Below, piece after piece: positions 63,301 through 64,000 of a stretch of 64,000 nt of DNA. Source of the stretch: Ulvibacter algarum. Lineage in GTDB: Bacteria; Bacteroidota; Bacteroidia; Flavobacteriales; Flavobacteriaceae. A model generated the notes under the pieces. The model did not search any database, was not told the DNA's origin, and saw only the letters and a program-made list of their open reading frames with translations. A program made the position numbers and the translations under genes. Positions within the stretch are counted from its first letter, which is position 1. Each line of letters opens with the position of its first letter. The stretch is from assembly GCA_947488905.1 (NCBI GenBank), contig CANLBJ010000010.1, positions 34,218 to 98,217 of the forward strand, given 5' to 3'.

Positions 63301-64000
63301 CAACTAACGCTATAGACACAACCTTAGACTACAGTAACATTATACAGTTTATGCAAACGGTATATGCAAGAGTAGAATATGATGCTACAAATATGGGTAA
63401 CGGTTGCTATAACACAGTTGCTCTTGACCTTATTGTAATAGATAGTCCAGAAGTGCCCTTAACACTAGAGCCACTTGTTGCTTGCGAAAATGACGGTGAT
63501 GGTTTTGAAATATTTGATCTTACACAACAAAACACTTTAATCTACGGTACTCAAGATGAAGATGATTTTACACTTACTTATCATTTATTAGAAGCAGATG
63601 CAATTGCTGGGACTCCAGTAATCTCTAACCCTTCAATGTTTACAAATACTGTAAATCCTCAAACTATATGGTACAGACTTGATACTGATGATGCAGATAA
63701 TTTCTGTTTCTCAATAGGTAGTTTTGAGCTACAAGTTGTTGATGGCCCTGTGGCTATGGGTCCATTAGAAATAGAAGTTTGCGATACACTTGGTGAGACT
63801 AACGATGGTATTTTTACTTTTGACCTTACCCTTAATAATCCTACTATTACCGGTGGAGTTCCTGGGCTTAATGTGCAGTATTTCTTAACTGATGCAGATG
63901 CACAAGCAAATACAAATGCGATCTCTCCAGCAAATGAGCATATGAATGTAGATGATATGGGTAATGCTATCAATCCACAAACATTGTTTGTACGCGTAAC
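60312..64000 (+). CDS. giant surface protein: choice-of-anchor L domain plus tandem repeats (3' end outside the window)
   Basis: Exported protein, 1229 codons visible. Signal peptide ends VAVFSQ. Residues about 35-275 are a choice-of-anchor L domain (SGVDFGDQNS, GVVLTSGYA, LASEEYNQNF). An Ig-like module follows (ATFQWYVLN), then about nine repeats of 90-110 residues, each with CDxxxDGxxxFDLT, a YYETxxDAExxTNAI stretch, a TIYVRxxD-like strand and a GCxxxxxLxLxV strand. The CDDDGDG motifs suggest calcium binding. Such proteins usually end in a type IX secretion signal; that end is not visible. Likely an adhesin. The 9-mer CTTCGGAAA occurs once (62090-62098). Confidence 0.88.
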   Translation, partial: MKRLLLPSFLLFSVAVFSQITVDETLTPEDLIIDILIDSPCAQVSNFISSSGVDFGDQNSLASFDATGTDFPFEAGVVLTSGYASEVPGPNLDLNGSGGGTAWNGSGDPDLAAILGIPPTDLHNSTSIQFDFVSFISDISFNFLLASEEYNQNFECSFSDSFAFILTDQLTGAVTNLAVLPGTTTPIQVTNIREEVVGQCAAVNPEFFDKYNFLPFNDSNTAAIDYNGQTTPLTAFGTVVPGNTYTMKLVVADQQDAIYDVAVFLEAGSFNIGVNLGPDATIVSGNAACENQEYTIGIQEAPPGATFQWYVLNPTNGLYDLLAGETNSTLVVTEPGEYQVEAMLAADCVVYDEILIEFSPVPVASIPDLIRQCDEAPNDGITIFDLTQADAQIINGQTDVLVDYYETELDAEMEMNIIPDPTMYQNTTPNFQIVYGRLEDIFRNCYDVVPLEIQVDFAPEITEPITDLFQCDNDENGTETFDLTIKEDEILNTLVNVGLEYFETLADAEAGTNPILDPENYTNGFTTIYVQATNALGCTTEGSFDLVLGVTPPFTAPFPLVGCDVDDNGSAIFDPNELNDGITAGVTGLSVTYFGNMIDAENASNPLTLPYTSTGETIWVRIEDDTTGCYSITTLVLEVAPIPTICQPEPLVFCDIDNDGIGEFTLTERDDQVRCGDPSGNLVVSYHETQGEANLNTNALLSPYLNIVAFNQTIIARLTDIDSGCFDTVELQLIVGDRPEISDPEPLTLCDDDGDGIELFNLISAEFEILAGLTGGPYIVDYYETQANADTGTNPIENALKPVYPNQPTLGNPQTIYIVVTDTSNGCSSSTTLELIVNPRPALIAPMPYVLCDVNNPGDEIEEFDLTTTISEITGGDNNIIITFYETQMDADNGTNPISPATTHLNVDDMGNAINPQTIFIGAEDATTGCTQTSTVTLELRVENAPSPVTPEPLVACDDNNDGYAFFDLTLKNDEIIDGEPNILISYYETMLDAENATNAIDTTLDYSNIIQFMQTVYARVEYDATNMGNGCYNTVALDLIVIDSPEVPLTLEPLVACENDGDGFEIFDLTQQNTLIYGTQDEDDFTLTYHLLEADAIAGTPVISNPSMFTNTVNPQTIWYRLDTDDADNFCFSIGSFELQVVDGPVAMGPLEIEVCDTLGETNDGIFTFDLTLNNPTITGGVPGLNVQYFLTDADAQANTNAISPANEHMNVDDMGNAINPQTLFVRV

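Noticed and set aside
61895..63973. Several minus-strand frames inside the giant surface-protein gene
   Set aside because: They recur once per repeat unit, as expected for antisense shadows of a repetitive coding sequence.

Overview
The window is a low-GC, gene-dense stretch of a chromosome from the Bacteroidota, almost certainly a marine member of the Flavobacteriaceae (a Dokdonia-like genus is a guess). The grounds are the family-typical neighbourhoods (CBS protein-nadK-DUF6089-uppS-bamA-OmpH-OmpH-murI; ctaB-cox III-cox III-cox IV-SCO-DUF420; tig-clpP-clpX; GH3 next to DUF2797), Bacteroidota-type promoter boxes (TAnnTTTG), a general lack of Shine-Dalgarno sequences, and a giant choice-of-anchor L surface protein of the kind exported by the type IX system. 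I saw no tRNA, rRNA, CRISPR array, insertion sequence or prophage.

Layout. 1-5.2 kb: alaS (cut by the window edge), diverging from an M23 peptidase, a MerR regulator, lemA and two TPM-domain genes. 5.2-11.3 kb: dps and der on the minus strand, then an Rrf2 regulator, a cysH-type reductase, a PLP-dependent dehydratase and an SpoU methyltransferase, converging on a folK-deoxynucleoside kinase fusion. 11.3-18.3 kb: an AsmA-like protein, a frameshifted secreted-protein pseudogene, DUF2797, GH3, a small lipoprotein and a putative LAS-type metallopeptidase. 18.3-26.8 kb, minus strand: clpX-clpP-tig, a holin-like membrane protein, a GDSL lipoprotein with a FadL porin, and an alpha/beta hydrolase with pdxJ. 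26.8-34.9 kb, plus strand: the envelope-biogenesis cluster ending at murI. 34.9-43.5 kb: a LytTR/LytS-type two-component system, a SIMPL-like protein with a VWA lipoprotein, TonB and a RemB-like outer-membrane protein. 43.5-49.9 kb: an MBL-fold enzyme and the cytochrome oxidase assembly/subunit cluster. 50-58 kb: a MacB-like ABC exporter, two periplasmic adaptors, TolC and tsaB. 58-64 kb: MscS, dodecin and an NfuA-like protein on the minus strand, then the truncated repeat-rich surface protein.

The most unusual signal is not a gene. The 9-mer CTTCGGAAA (or its complement TTTCCGAAG) occurs at 16 positions I located by eye, on both strands, half of them in the small intergenic fraction. A composition-only estimate for 64 kb is below one. 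One pair forms an inverted repeat and one 156-base spacer holds two exact copies and three variants. Abundance, lack of strand bias and pairing in spacers resemble DNA-uptake signal sequences, but the function is unknown.

Other leads: a 15-base box shared by the rrf2 and cysH upstream regions (candidate Rrf2 operator); a folK gene whose conserved N-terminus requires a non-ATG start; several TAnnTTTG boxes 5-6 bases before the start codon (candidate leaderless mRNAs); and a TonB C-terminal-like module fused to an outer-membrane protein next to a real TonB. No spacer without a gene exceeds 300 bases except 14003-14647, which holds the pseudogene.
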